Made by a program: the position numbers and the translations under genes. From contig JACZJT010000027.1 in assembly GCA_014860445.1 (NCBI GenBank), positions 1 through 64,000 on the forward strand: 64,000 nt of DNA. Reading direction: 5' to 3'. Shown here piece after piece: positions 9,046 through 18,282 of the stretch (position 1 is its first letter; each line of letters starts with the position of its first letter). The DNA comes from Burkholderiales bacterium. Lineage in GTDB: Bacteria > Pseudomonadota > Gammaproteobacteria > Burkholderiales > SG8-39. The notes below the pieces were generated by a model. That model saw nothing but the letters and a program-made list of their open reading frames with translations, ran no database searches and was not told the origin of the DNA.

Positions 9046-9690
9046 ATGCGCTACCTCCCACAACTGTTTGAGAACAACCGGGCCTGGGTGGAACAGGTCA
9101 CCGCCCAGGATCCGGAATTTTTCAGCCGTCTGGCCGCCCTGCAGGCGCCCAAATACCTTTGGATCGGCTGTTCGGACAGCCGCGTGCCGGCGAACGAGAT
9201 CACCGGCCTGCAACCGGGCGAGGTGTTCGTGCATCGCAATGTGGCCAATGTCGTCGTCCACACCGATCTTAACTGTCTTTCGGTGATGCAGTTCGCCGTC
9301 GACGTGCTGGCAGTCGATCACATCATCGTCTGCGGCCACTACGGCTGCGGCGGCGTGCGCGCAGCGCTGACCGGGGAGCGACTCGGTCTGATCGACAACT
9401 GGCTGCGCCACATCAAGGACGTGCGCGACCTGCACGCGGATCTGTTGCGACCGGACATGGATCTGAATGCGCGCTGGGACAGGCTGTGCGAGTTGAACGT
9501 GATCGAGCAGGTCAGGCACGTGACCCAGACCAATATCGTGCGCGATGCCTGGAGCCGTAAGCGCAGTCTGGTCATCCATGGCTGGATCTACCGCCTGAGC
9601 GACGGCAGGCTGCGCGACCTGCGCGTTTCGGCGGAGCGCAACGAGGACGTCGAATCCGTCTGCGCCGCGGGGGTGCGGAGACTGGGATAG
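9046..9690 (+). CDS. can: Beta-class carbonic anhydrase
   Basis: 214 residues. The zinc and catalytic residues fall at C42, D44, H98 and C101 (CSDSR and CGHYGCGG), the same numbering as E. coli Can, which supports the ATG at 9046 over in-frame starts further upstream. A GAGG element lies nine bases before. The enzyme interconverts CO2 and bicarbonate in the cytoplasm. NVIEQVRHVTQT and HGWIYRLSDGRL are typical later motifs. It is a single-gene unit facing a convergent methyltransferase gene. Confidence 0.95.
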   Translation: MRYLPQLFENNRAWVEQVTAQDPEFFSRLAALQAPKYLWIGCSDSRVPANEITGLQPGEVFVHRNVANVVVHTDLNCLSVMQFAVDVLAVDHIIVCGHYGCGGVRAALTGERLGLIDNWLRHIKDVRDLHADLLRPDMDLNARWDRLCELNVIEQVRHVTQTNIVRDAWSRKRSLVIHGWIYRLSDGRLRDLRVSAERNEDVESVCAAGVRRLG

Positions 9691-9727
9691 GAATGCTTCC
9701 CCTTGAGCTGGTCGGCGTTTCCTCGGC

Positions 9728-10543
9728 TCAGCGTTTTCTTGCGATCACATCCATGCCGCAGCGGTAGCGCGGGCTGACGGCGTAGTGCAGCGCCTCGAAG
9801 CCGCAGTCTTCGAGCAGCGCGTACAGCCGGGTGCGGCTGAAGCAATGGTAGTGTTCGAGTTCGCCCCAATAGGGATTGGCCTGCTGCGCATCCAGCGCCT
9901 TCCACACCGCGGTATCCATATTGGGTGTGGACACAAACAAGAGGCCTTGCGGCGCAAGCAGATTTGCCGCGTGTTCCAGGGGCTGGCGCGGGAAGGGCAT
10001 ATGCTCGATCACGTCTGCGAGCGAAATCACCTGGAATGTTCCGGGCTCGTCTAGATCCGAGATGTTGCAGGCGCGTGCGTCGAAGCCCAGCGCCTGCAGT
10101 TTTGCAACGCTGGCCGCGCGCAGGTCGATTCCCAGGGTCTGGTAGCCCCATTCGGCTGCGGTAAAAATCAGCGAACCGTTGCCGAAACCCACGTCCAGCC
10201 AGCGCCCGGTTGCAGCGGCGGCGCGCGCTGGCGCGGTGTTTAGCTGCGCGGTGACGCGCTCGACCACTTCGGCCCACAGTCCGCGCTGGCGCTCGACATC
10301 CTCCCCCGGTTCTTGCCCGGGCGGCGTGGCGGCAAAAATCAATTGCTCCGCGGCGCGGTTGAAATAGCCTTCGGCGAACACATGGCCGCAGCCGTGACAA
10401 CGGCACCAGCCTATGCTTGCGGGCAGGGCGGCTTGATACAGGAGATGTTGCGTGCAGTCGGCTTCGAGCAAATCGAGGATGGCCGCATCACCGCAAAGCG
10501 GGCAGGCGGCATAGGCGATGCGCCCGGGTTCGATCTCAGCCAC
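9728..10543 (-). CDS. SAM-dependent methyltransferase with N-terminal Cys cluster
   Basis: 271 residues from a GTG start. An N-terminal metal-binding-like set (CPLCGD near 15, CRCHGCGHVFAEGYF near 48) precedes a class I methyltransferase core with SAM motif GRWLDVGFGNGSL, acidic LGIDLRAASV, and DVIEHMPFPRQPLEHAANLL. The layout resembles Cys-cluster methyltransferases of unknown small-molecule or glycan substrates; the substrate is not predictable. The GTG overlaps the stop codon of a relic acyl-CoA dehydrogenase 3' end (10536-10589), so its translation may originally have been coupled to a dehydrogenase gene. No strong ribosome site is visible. Confidence 0.75.
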   Translation of the reverse strand: MAEIEPGRIAYAACPLCGDAAILDLLEADCTQHLLYQAALPASIGWCRCHGCGHVFAEGYFNRAAEQLIFAATPPGQEPGEDVERQRGLWAEVVERVTAQLNTAPARAAAATGRWLDVGFGNGSLIFTAAEWGYQTLGIDLRAASVAKLQALGFDARACNISDLDEPGTFQVISLADVIEHMPFPRQPLEHAANLLAPQGLLFVSTPNMDTAVWKALDAQQANPYWGELEHYHCFSRTRLYALLEDCGFEALHYAVSPRYRCGMDVIARKR

Positions 10544-10589
10544 CGGTCAGCGAGCGTCCTATCACCAGGCGCTGGACGTCGCTGGCGCA
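10536..10589 (-). pseudogene. Relic 3' end of an acyl-CoA dehydrogenase gene
   Basis: The minus strand here encodes ASDVQRLVIGRSLTGG and a stop. This aligns with the true C-terminus of the neighbouring dehydrogenase, [15 protein letters not shown]. At the DNA level 32 of 41 aligned bases match the segment at about 10660-10700. No upstream dehydrogenase frame continues past 10590; a 24-bp palindrome begins at 10598. The best reading is the remnant left when a dehydrogenase copy was duplicated or replaced. The stop overlaps the methyltransferase GTG. Confidence 0.7.
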
Positions 10590-10597
10590 CCGGAAGG

Positions 10598-10621
10598 AAC
10601 AAGGGGGCACGCCCCCTTGTT
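10598..10621. repeat. Perfect 10-bp-stem hairpin between relic and acyl-CoA dehydrogenase
   Basis: AACAAGGGGG (10598-10607), loop CACG, CCCCCTTGTT (10612-10621). It lies just after the complete dehydrogenase gene on the minus strand and could act as a transcription terminator or mRNA 3' stabiliser. There is no clear U-tract, so intrinsic termination is uncertain. It separates the intact gene from the relic. Confidence 0.6.
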
Positions 10622-10651
10622 GATCCCCCATGTCAGCGCGTCGCTCCATCT

Positions 10652-11782
10652 CTAGGCGGTGAGTGCGCGGCCAATGACCATGCGCTGGATGTCGCTCGCG
10701 CCTTCGTATATCTGCGCGACGCGCACATCGCGATAGATGCGCTCCACGGGGAAATCGCTGAGATAGCCGTAGCCGCCGTGGATCTGGATCGCGTCCGAAC
10801 AGACTTTCTCCGCCATTTCGGAAGCGAACAGCTTGGCCATCGAGGCCTCCTTCAGGCAGGGCAACTCCGCGTCGCGCAGGGTGGCGGCGTGCAGCACCAT
10901 CTGCCGCGCCACCTCGATTTGCGTGGCCATGTCGGCGAGGCGGAAATTCACCGCCTGATGCTCGATGATGGGTTTGCCGAATGTTTCGCGTTCGTGCGCG
11001 TATTTCAAGGCGGCTTCGAAGGCGGCGCGCGCCATGCCCACCGACTGGGCGGCGATGCCGATGCGCCCGCCCTCGAGGTTGGATAAGGCGATGCGATAGC
11101 CCATGCCCTCGGTCCCGAGCAGGTTGGCCGCGGGCACGCGACAGTTCTCGAGCATGATTTGCGCCGTGTCGGATGCGTGCTGGCCCAGCTTTTCCTCGAT
11201 ATGCGCAACCACATATCCCGGGTTGTCGGTGGCGACGATGAATGCGCTGATGCCTTTCTTGCCCGCCGCTTTGTCGGTTACCGCAAATACCACCGCCACC
11301 TGCGCGTTTTTGCCGCTGGTAATGAACTGCTTGACGCCGTTGAGCACGTAGTCGTCGCCCGAGAGTTCCGCCCGCGTCTTGATCGCCGCCGCGTCCGAAC
11401 CCACATGCGGCTCGGTGAGGCAGAAACAGCCGAGCATGTCGCCGCGCGCCAGCGGTTTGAGAAACTTCTCTTTTTGCGCGTCGTTGGCGTAGCCGTTGAA
11501 TATATTGCATACCAGAGATTGAACGCTGGTGATCGTGGACGTCGCGCCATCGCCGGCCGCAATTTCTTCCAGCGCCAATGCCATGGACACGTAGTCCAGA
11601 CCGGCCCCGTCCCATTGTTCCGGCACGGTGATGCCGAGCAGGCCCAGGGCCGCCATCTCCTTGATCTGTTCGTGGGGGAAAGTGCAATCACGATCCCATT
11701 GTGCGGCGTTCGGCGCCAGGCGCTCGGCGGCAAAGACCCGCACCGAATCGCGGATCATCTGCTGTTCCTGGCTAAGAATCAT
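10652..11782 (-). CDS. Acyl-CoA dehydrogenase (short/branched-chain type)
   Basis: 376 residues, the usual size of a soluble FAD acyl-CoA dehydrogenase. N-terminal helical domain, then [15 protein letters not shown], the beta domain with [14 protein letters not shown], and the C-terminal helical domain with QVGM-like and [14 protein letters not shown] elements. The catalytic base is Glu360 in [10 protein letters not shown], the position used by short-chain and butyryl-CoA dehydrogenases. It oxidises acyl-CoA to enoyl-CoA and passes electrons to ETF. It is 27 nt downstream of the thiolase gene in the LiuR-IVD-thiolase series, which suggests branched-chain or short-chain acyl-CoA breakdown. The exact chain length cannot be told. 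Confidence 0.9.
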   Translation of the reverse strand: MILSQEQQMIRDSVRVFAAERLAPNAAQWDRDCTFPHEQIKEMAALGLLGITVPEQWDGAGLDYVSMALALEEIAAGDGATSTITSVQSLVCNIFNGYANDAQKEKFLKPLARGDMLGCFCLTEPHVGSDAAAIKTRAELSGDDYVLNGVKQFITSGKNAQVAVVFAVTDKAAGKKGISAFIVATDNPGYVVAHIEEKLGQHASDTAQIMLENCRVPAANLLGTEGMGYRIALSNLEGGRIGIAAQSVGMARAAFEAALKYAHERETFGKPIIEHQAVNFRLADMATQIEVARQMVLHAATLRDAELPCLKEASMAKLFASEMAEKVCSDAIQIHGGYGYLSDFPVERIYRDVRVAQIYEGASDIQRMVIGRALTA

Positions 11783-11809
11783 GATGTCGTCCGTCGAGCT
11801 TTACTTGGT

Positions 11810-12991
11810 TCAGACCAGTTCGATCGCCATCGCCGTCGCCTCGCCGCCGCCTATGCACAGACTGGCGACGCCACGCTTGCCGCCGGTCTTGCGCAGGGCG
11901 CCGATCAGGGTCACCACGATGCGCGCGCCGGAGGCGCCGATCGGATGGCCCAGTGCGCAGGCGCCGCCGTGAATGTTGACCTTCTCATGCGGCAGTCCGT
12001 GCTCCTTCATCGCCGCCATGGTGACGACGGCGAAGGCCTCGTTGATTTCGAACAGATCCACCTTGCCGGTGTTCCAGCCGGTCTTGTCGTAGAGCTTCTG
12101 GATCGCGCCGACCGGGGCGGTGGTAAACCAGCCGGGTTCCTGCGCGTGGGTGCTGTGGCCGGCCACGATCGCCAAAGGCGCAAGTCCGAGTTTCTCGGCG
12201 GTCGAGCGGCGCATCATCACCAGCGCCGCGCCGCCGTCCGAGATCGAGCTTGAGTTGGCCGCGGTGATGGTGCCGTCTTTCCTGAACGCGGGTTTCAACG
12301 TTGGAATCTTTTCGAAATTGGCTTTGAAGGGCGACTCGTCCATTTCCATGAAGCGCTCGTCCTTGCCGCCCTTGACCGCCATGGGCGTGATTTCCCAGGC
12401 AAACGCGCCGCTCTTGTTGGCCGCCTGCGCGCGTTCGAGCGATGCGACCGCGAACTTGTCCTGCTCGGCGCGCGTGAAGCTGAACTTGGCGGCGCAGTCC
12501 TCGGCGAAGCTGCCCATCAGCCGGCCCTTTTCATAGGCGTCCTCGAGACCGTCGTAGAACATATGGTCGAGCAACTGGCCGTGGCCGAGCCGGTAGCCGC
12601 CGCGCGCCTTGGCAAGCAGATAGGGCGCGTTGGTCATGGACTCCATGCCGCCCGCGACCATGATGTCGTTGGTTCCCGCGGCCAGCAGGTCGTGCGCGAA
12701 CATCGCGGCTTTCATGCCGGAGCCGCACATCTTGTTGATGGTGGTGCAACCCGTGGCCAGCGGCAGACCCGCGCCTAGCGAGGCCTGGCGCGCCGGCGCC
12801 TGGCCCTGGCCCGCGGGCAGTACGCAGCCCATGATGACTTCGTCCACCTGCTCGGGTTTGATCTTCGCGCGCTCGACCGCGGCGCGGATCGCGGCCGCGC
12901 CCAGTTCGGCGGCGGCGAATTGCTTCAGTTCGCCCTGTAATGCGCCCATGGGGGTGCGCGTGGCGGAGACGATGACGATGGGATCGTTCAT
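11810..12991 (-). CDS. Acetyl-CoA C-acetyltransferase (thiolase)
   Basis: 393 residues. Nucleophile Cys89 in [10 protein letters not shown] (same position as in PhaA/AtoB-type thiolases), His in [14 protein letters not shown], and the second Cys in [11 protein letters not shown]. It catalyses reversible cleavage of acetoacetyl-CoA to two acetyl-CoA. The start at 12991 has a GAAAGGAAA site just upstream; the open frame extends further but into the gap after the IVD gene. Position between isovaleryl-CoA and acyl-CoA dehydrogenases fits leucine catabolism; it could also supply acetoacetyl-CoA for the PHA synthase at 16 kb, which is inference. Confidence 0.93.
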   Translation of the reverse strand: MNDPIVIVSATRTPMGALQGELKQFAAAELGAAAIRAAVERAKIKPEQVDEVIMGCVLPAGQGQAPARQASLGAGLPLATGCTTINKMCGSGMKAAMFAHDLLAAGTNDIMVAGGMESMTNAPYLLAKARGGYRLGHGQLLDHMFYDGLEDAYEKGRLMGSFAEDCAAKFSFTRAEQDKFAVASLERAQAANKSGAFAWEITPMAVKGGKDERFMEMDESPFKANFEKIPTLKPAFRKDGTITAANSSSISDGGAALVMMRRSTAEKLGLAPLAIVAGHSTHAQEPGWFTTAPVGAIQKLYDKTGWNTGKVDLFEINEAFAVVTMAAMKEHGLPHEKVNIHGGACALGHPIGASGARIVVTLIGALRKTGGKRGVASLCIGGGEATAMAIELV

Positions 12992-13047
12992 GGCTTTCCT
13001 TTCAATTTTCAGATGTGTCCCTTGAGTGCGGCTGGCGGCGGCCGGTC

Positions 13048-14226
13048 TTACCTGGTTTCGCCGAACAGTTCCCGCCCGATCAGCATCCTGCGGATTTCCG
13101 AGGTGCCGGCGCCGATTTCGTACAGCTTGGCGTCGCGCCACAGTCGCCCGGTCGGGGTTTCGTTGATATAGCCCATGCCGCCCAGGGCCTGGATCGCTTC
13201 GCCCGCCATCCAGGTGGCTTTCTCGGCGGAATAGAGGATGGCGCCGGCGGCATCCTTGCGTGCTCCCGTTCCCTTGAGCTTGCCGCGATCCAGCGCCTTG
13301 CCCACTGCGTAGACATAGGCACGGCAGGCGTTCATGGTGGTGTACATGTCGGCGAGCTTGCCCTGCATCAGCTGGAATTCGCCGATCGGCTGGCCGAACT
13401 GTTTGCGTTCGTGCACATAGGGAAGGACGACGTCCATGCAGGCGGCCATGATGCCCAGCGGTCCGCCGGAGAGCACGGCACGCTCATAATCCAGGCCGCT
13501 CATGAGGACGTTCACGCCGCGGCCCATGCCGCCGAGGATGTTTTCTTCAGGGACTTCGCAGTCGCGAAACACGAGTTCGCAGGTATTGGAGCCGCGCATG
13601 CCCAGCTTGTCCAGTTTCTGCGCGGTGGAAAAGCCCGGGAATCCCTTTTCGATCAGGAAGGCGGTAATGCCGCGCGGCCCGGCTGCGCCGTCGGTCTTGG
13701 CGTAGACCACGAGGACATCGGCATCCGGCCCGTTGGTGATCCACATTTTGTTTCCGTTGAGCACGAATTTGCCGTTCTTGAATTCGGCTTTGAGGCGCAT
13801 GCTCACGACGTCTGAACCGGCGCCGGGCTCGGACATGGCGAGCGCCCCCACATGCTCGCCCGAGATCAGCTTGGGCAGATAGTTCTTGCGCTGCGCCTCG
13901 GTGCCGTTGCGGTTGATCTGATTCACGCACAGATTGGAGTGCGCGCCATAGGAAAGCCCGACGGAGGCCGAGGCACGGCTGATTTCCTCCATCGCCACGA
14001 TGTGGGCGAGGTAACCCATGTTGGTGCCGCCGTATTCTTCGCCTATGGTGATGCCCAGAAGGCCGAGCGATCCGAATTTGCGCCAAAGATCGGCGGGAAA
14101 CTCGTTGGCGCGATCGATTTCGGCCGCGCGCGGCGCGATTTCCTTAGCCGCGAATGCGCGGGCCGTATCGCGCAGCATGTCGATGTCCTCGCCCAGATCG
14201 AAGGGCAGGGAAGGAAAATCGGTCAT
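13048..14226 (-). CDS. liuA: Isovaleryl-CoA dehydrogenase
   Basis: 392 residues. The [14 protein letters not shown] stretch and the catalytic Glu248 in [13 protein letters not shown], within helix G rather than near the C-terminus, are hallmarks of isovaleryl-CoA dehydrogenase as opposed to other acyl-CoA dehydrogenases. FAD-contact motif [13 protein letters not shown] and C-terminal [13 protein letters not shown] are present. It converts isovaleryl-CoA to 3-methylcrotonyl-CoA in leucine degradation, reducing ETF. The gene lies 21 nt downstream of the LiuR-like regulator gene on the same strand. The methylcrotonyl-CoA carboxylase, hydratase and lyase genes that usually follow are not in this window. 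Confidence 0.93.
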   Translation of the reverse strand: MTDFPSLPFDLGEDIDMLRDTARAFAAKEIAPRAAEIDRANEFPADLWRKFGSLGLLGITIGEEYGGTNMGYLAHIVAMEEISRASASVGLSYGAHSNLCVNQINRNGTEAQRKNYLPKLISGEHVGALAMSEPGAGSDVVSMRLKAEFKNGKFVLNGNKMWITNGPDADVLVVYAKTDGAAGPRGITAFLIEKGFPGFSTAQKLDKLGMRGSNTCELVFRDCEVPEENILGGMGRGVNVLMSGLDYERAVLSGGPLGIMAACMDVVLPYVHERKQFGQPIGEFQLMQGKLADMYTTMNACRAYVYAVGKALDRGKLKGTGARKDAAGAILYSAEKATWMAGEAIQALGGMGYINETPTGRLWRDAKLYEIGAGTSEIRRMLIGRELFGETR

Positions 14227-14247
14227 TGTTTTACCCCTTCCGGTTCA

Positions 14248-14667
14248 TTATCCGCTCTTGCGTCCCGCCCGGCGGTCGCCGGCGAGAATCTTGCGGCTCT
14301 GCGCCTCGAACACCGCAATCTCGCCCAGCATTTCGTCTATATCGGCGCGCTGGCGCTCGAGTTGCTCGCGCCGCTCGGCCAGCGCGGTCAGGAATTGCGC
14401 CAGCTGCGGCTTCTCGTCCCGGGCGGAATCGTATAAGTCGAACATCGCAGCGACCTCCGAGAGCGACAGGCCCAGGCGCTTGCCGCGCAATATCAGTTTC
14501 AGGCGCACATAGTCGCGCTTGGCATAGATGCGGCGGCTGCCCGACCGCTGCGGCGCGAGCAATCGCTGATCCTCGTAGAAACGGATGGCACGCGGCGTGA
14601 CATCGAATTCGCGCGCCAAGTCGCTGATGCTGTACGTTTCTTCGTGTCGGGTCGGGGGAGGGCTCAT
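14248..14667 (-). CDS. liuR: MerR-family regulator, LiuR-like
   Basis: 139 residues if the ATG at 14667 is used; an in-frame ATG at 14685 and further upstream codons are alternatives, and none has a clear ribosome site. The winged HTH begins YSISDLAREFDVTPRAIRFY and continues with the MerR wing RRIYAKRDYVRLKLI. The C-terminal helix with LAERREQLERQRADIDEML forms the dimerisation coiled coil. LiuR is the known MerR-type regulator of leucine/isovalerate genes, and isovaleryl-CoA dehydrogenase follows directly. The divergent gap to the MBL hydrolase gene would contain its operator. Confidence 0.85.
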   Translation of the reverse strand: MSPPPTRHEETYSISDLAREFDVTPRAIRFYEDQRLLAPQRSGSRRIYAKRDYVRLKLILRGKRLGLSLSEVAAMFDLYDSARDEKPQLAQFLTALAERREQLERQRADIDEMLGEIAVFEAQSRKILAGDRRAGRKSG

Positions 14668-14808
14668 GATATTGCGTTGCGGCATAAATGGCGGAAATCG
14701 CAAATATTTGCGAGAATTGCGCCCTTTGGCGCCTGACTGGTCTGGTCCTGGCTGCATTTTAGCCTAAGATTCCCTTGCGTTTTGCAACAGGCCCATTTAG
14801 GGGAGTTT

Positions 14809-14826
14809 GAGGGGATTTGTCCCCTC
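14809..14826. repeat. GC-rich hairpin upstream of the MBL gene
   Basis: GAGGGGA (14809-14815), loop TTTG, TCCCCTC (14820-14826), 39 nt before the ATG of the MBL-fold gene. It could affect leader structure of that transcript. It resembles the other small GGGG/CCCC palindromes at 10598 and 17906. Confidence 0.5.
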
Positions 14827-14864
14827 ATTTGTTAATCGAACGCTAAGGCCGACCCGACTCAAAC

Positions 14865-15938
14865 ATGGACCCACAGCAAATCCTCCAGTTTCCGCATGCC
14901 GCCGCGCCCGCCGCTGGCACGAGCCTGGAGATCGTCCCCGGACTGCGCTGGCTGCGCATGCCGCTGCCGTTTGCGCTCGACCACATCAATCTGTGGATGC
15001 TCCAGGACGGGGATGGGTGGACCATCGTGGATTGCGGCATCGCGTCCGACCAAACCAGGGGCCTGTGGGAACAAATATTTGCAACGCCACTGGGAAATCC
15101 GGGCCGGCCGGTGCATGCGCCGCGCGTGCTGGTAACCCACTGCCACCCGGACCACGCAGGACTCGCACATTGGCTGTGCGAGCGCTTTGGCGCCACGTTG
15201 TGGATGTCCCAGGCCGAATATCTGAGCGCCCATGCGATCCGCGAGGGCGTCGCCGGCTACGTCCCGGACAATCTGCTAGCCATGTTCCGCAGGAACGGCC
15301 TTGCGGGCGAAGCCCTGGAGAAAATGTCGATGCGCGGCAACCGCTACCGACTCGCCGTGCCGGCGTTTCCGCAAAGCTATCACCGCATGATGGACGGCGA
15401 TCAAATCCGCATCGGCGGCCGCGACTGGCGCGTGATCATGGGCTACGGCCACGCGCCCGAACATGCCGCCCTGTATTGTTCCGAACTGGGCGTGCTGATT
15501 TCAGGGGACATGGTGTTGCCGAAAATCTCCACCAACGTCAGCGTCTGGCCGGTCGACCCGGACGGCAACCCGCTGCAACAGTTTCTCGATTCACTCAAGC
15601 GCTATGCAAACTTGCCGGCCGATACCCTGGTGCTGCCATCGCACGGAATGCCGTTCCGCGGTCTGCGCGAGCGCATCGAGCAACTGGAAGAACACCATCG
15701 GCAGCGCTGCGAGGAATTGCACGAGGCCTGTGCACGGCCGTTGTCAGCCTTCGGGGCCGTGCCTACGCTGTTTCAGCGCGAACTCGATACACATCAGTTA
15801 TTCTTCGCCATGGGCGAAGCGATGGCCCACCTGCATTACCTCTATTACCAGGGATCGCTCAAGCGCGAGACCGATGCAGACGGCGTAATCCGTTATCTGC
15901 AGGACGCTGTATTTCGAATGGGCTCCGATGCAATATGA
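14865..15938 (+). CDS. MBL-fold metallo-hydrolase
   Basis: 357 residues. The metallo-beta-lactamase metal motif THCHPDHAG gives H92, H94, D96 and H97; later ligands are likely H in GYGHAPEHAALYC and D in ISGDMVLPKIS. A C-terminal about 80-residue helical domain (ERIEQLEEHHRQRCEEL) is typical of the glyoxalase II/LACTB2-like branch. Reaction unknown; hydrolysis of a thioester or similar ester is the family norm. It stands 78 nt before phaC on the same strand, so a link to acyl-CoA or PHA metabolism is possible but only inferred. Confidence 0.85.
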   Translation: MDPQQILQFPHAAAPAAGTSLEIVPGLRWLRMPLPFALDHINLWMLQDGDGWTIVDCGIASDQTRGLWEQIFATPLGNPGRPVHAPRVLVTHCHPDHAGLAHWLCERFGATLWMSQAEYLSAHAIREGVAGYVPDNLLAMFRRNGLAGEALEKMSMRGNRYRLAVPAFPQSYHRMMDGDQIRIGGRDWRVIMGYGHAPEHAALYCSELGVLISGDMVLPKISTNVSVWPVDPDGNPLQQFLDSLKRYANLPADTLVLPSHGMPFRGLRERIEQLEEHHRQRCEELHEACARPLSAFGAVPTLFQRELDTHQLFFAMGEAMAHLHYLYYQGSLKRETDADGVIRYLQDAVFRMGSDAI

Positions 15939-16016
15939 GTGTTGCGGCGGGCAGGCCCGGGCGGACATGACTGGAGCGATCCCCTCGTGTCCGTACGACT
16001 TCAAAGGAGCAAGAGC

Positions 16017-17852
16017 ATGAGCAAGCAGCAAGCCAAACCCGCCGCCGCGGAAGCCGACTCGGCCAGGATATTCGCCGAAGTGGCCGAGCGATCCAGCCGC
16101 ATCATGGCGGACTATCTCAAGCGCCAGTCCGAATCGAAAAATTCAGCCGTGACCGACGAGTTCGGCATCGGCAAGGCGTTCATGGATATGTCGGCGCTGA
16201 TGCTCTCCAAGCCGCAGCAACTGGCCGAGGCCCAGATGAACATGTTCTGGGACTATACCCGCCTGTGGCAAAACAGCGTGATGCAGATGATGGGGCAGAA
16301 AGTGGAGCCGGTCGTGACGCCGCGCAAGGGCGACAACCGCTTTCGCGATGCAGAATGGGAAAACCATTTTCTGTTCGACTACGTCAAACAGTCATACCTG
16401 ATCGCCGCGCGCCACATCCACGATGCCGTGTCCAAAGTGGAAAACCTGCCGCCGGACGAGCGCAAGAAAGTGGATTTCTTCACGCGCCAGTACATCGACG
16501 CGCTGTCGCCTTCGAATTTTGCGCTGACCAATCCGGAAGTCGTGCGCGAAACGATGGCCTCGGGCGGGCAGAATCTGCTGCGCGGCCTGAACAACCTGCT
16601 CGGGGACATCGAGCGTGGCGACGGACAGCTGCAAATCAGCATGACCGACCCGAAGGCGTTCAAGATGGGCGAGAACATCGCCACTTCGCCGGGCAAGGTG
16701 GTTTATCAGAACGATTTGATGCAGCTGATCCAGTACCAGCCGAGCACGAAGAAAGTCTACAAACGGCCCCTGTTGATCATTCCGCCCTGGATCAACAAGT
16801 ACTACATTCTCGACCTGCGCGAGTCGAATTCCTTCATCAAGTGGGCGGTGGACCAGGGACATACGGTGTTCGTGATTTCCTGGGTGAATCCCGGCAAGGA
16901 ATACGCAGGCAAGACCTTCGAGGATTACCTGAAGCAGGGCCCGAGCGACGCGCTCGATGCAATTGAAAAAGCCACCGGAGAGAAGCAGGCAAATGTGATC
17001 GGCTACTGCCTCGGTGGAACCCTGCTCGGAGCCGCGCTGGGCGTGATGGCCGCGAAGAAGGACACGAGCGTTGCAAGCGCGACGTTCTTCGTCTCGCTGC
17101 TCGACTTTTCGATACCCGGCGAGCTCGGCGTGTTCATCGACGAAAAACAGGTGGAGAATCTGGAGCGGCGCATGAACGAGCGCGGCTATCTCGAAGGCTC
17201 GGAAATGGCGGGTACGTTCAACATGTTGCGCTCGAACGACCTGGTCTGGTCGTTCGTGGTGAACAACTACCTGATGGGCAAGGATCCGTTCCCGTTCGAC
17301 CTGCTCTACTGGAATTCGGATTCGACGCGCATGCCGGCGACGATGCACAGCTTTTATCTGCGCAATATGTACCTGGCGAACAAACTGAAGGACCCGGGTG
17401 GCATCAGCCTGGGCGGCGTGCCCGTCGACATCAGCAAAATCAAAATTCCGGCCTACTTCATTTCCACGGCCGAGGACCACATCGCGCCCTGGAAGTCGGT
17501 GTACAAGGGCGCGCGCGTGCTCTCCGGGAAGGTGCGCTTCGTGCTCGGCGGTTCGGGCCATATCGCCGGTATCGTCAATCCGCCTGCGGCGAATAAATAC
17601 TGCTACTGGACCAATCCGGAATTGCCCGAAAGCTCGGATGATTGGCTGGCGACCGCGGCGCGTCACGAAGGTTCGTGGTGGCCGGATTGGCAGGCGTGGA
17701 TGGACGAGAATAACGGCGGCGTCAAAGTCGCGGCGCGCGCGCCCGGCGACGGCAAGCTCAAGGTGATAGAAGACGCGCCCGGAGCCTACGTCAGCCTGCG
17801 GCTGGGTGCGGAAAAAGCGAACGGAAAATCCGGTTCGACGAAGTCGAAGTAA
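16017..17852 (+). CDS. phaC: Class I poly(3-hydroxyalkanoate) synthase PhaC
   Basis: 611 residues, typical for class I PhaC. The start at 16017 has AAGGAG seven bases upstream. The lipase-like box GYCLGG places the catalytic Cys at 331; the substrate-binding WINKYYILDLRESNSFIKW stretch and the C-terminal His in GGSGHIAGIVNPP are present. N-terminal residues 1-60 are variable helix. PhaC polymerises (R)-3-hydroxyacyl-CoA onto the growing polyester at the granule surface. No phaA, phaB, phaP or phaR gene adjoins it; the thiolase at 11.8 kb belongs to a different transcript. It is followed by a perfect GC-rich palindrome. Confidence 0.95.
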   Translation: MSKQQAKPAAAEADSARIFAEVAERSSRIMADYLKRQSESKNSAVTDEFGIGKAFMDMSALMLSKPQQLAEAQMNMFWDYTRLWQNSVMQMMGQKVEPVVTPRKGDNRFRDAEWENHFLFDYVKQSYLIAARHIHDAVSKVENLPPDERKKVDFFTRQYIDALSPSNFALTNPEVVRETMASGGQNLLRGLNNLLGDIERGDGQLQISMTDPKAFKMGENIATSPGKVVYQNDLMQLIQYQPSTKKVYKRPLLIIPPWINKYYILDLRESNSFIKWAVDQGHTVFVISWVNPGKEYAGKTFEDYLKQGPSDALDAIEKATGEKQANVIGYCLGGTLLGAALGVMAAKKDTSVASATFFVSLLDFSIPGELGVFIDEKQVENLERRMNERGYLEGSEMAGTFNMLRSNDLVWSFVVNNYLMGKDPFPFDLLYWNSDSTRMPATMHSFYLRNMYLANKLKDPGGISLGGVPVDISKIKIPAYFISTAEDHIAPWKSVYKGARVLSGKVRFVLGGSGHIAGIVNPPAANKYCYWTNPELPESSDDWLATAARHEGSWWPDWQAWMDENNGGVKVAARAPGDGKLKVIEDAPGAYVSLRLGAEKANGKSGSTKSK

Positions 17853-17905
17853 CAATAAATATTGTTGGCGTAGCGAACATCGAAGCAGCTGCGCCAGGGA
17901 AATAT

Positions 17906-17923
17906 CGGGGGACATGTCCCCCG
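17906..17923. terminator. Perfect 18-bp palindrome after phaC
   Basis: CGGGGGACATGTCCCCCG at 17906-17923, 53 nt after the phaC stop. The hairpin is strong but lacks a U-tract, so it may be a Rho-assisted terminator or an mRNA end stabiliser. The remainder of the 430-nt gap up to 18282 is moderately AT-rich (about 18000-18080) and must hold the promoter of the ABC importer, but I see no convincing -35/-10 pair. Confidence 0.45.
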
Positions 17924-18282
17924 GTGTCGAAAAGTCCCGGGAGCGCGGGCTACGTGCCGCGACTTGCGTGTAAATCGTCGCCGATACGCGGGCGATAGAA
18001 CAAACCCAGAAAAACCATAAAGCAAAAGTCTGACAAAAAAATCCGGAAACCTTTTTCCATTTCCGCTACTAATCGTTGTAGTATTCAGGTTATGGGCGAC
18101 GATGCTGGGCGTCTCGGGGACCGGTTGTGAAGGCGGTGACGATAGCCTGATCGCGTTTGGTCCACGGCGATGATTCCAGCGCGTATTCGCGCATCAATAG
18201 TGTGTTATCAGAGTGGCAGGGGAGCGGTATTCCCGACGGCGCCCTGAGATTAGACACCAATCAAACTAGGAGGAGTCTCAAC

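Noticed and set aside
10598-10621. Palindrome considered as an insertion sequence end
   Set aside because: No transposase, no second matching end and no target duplication were seen; it is a single hairpin.
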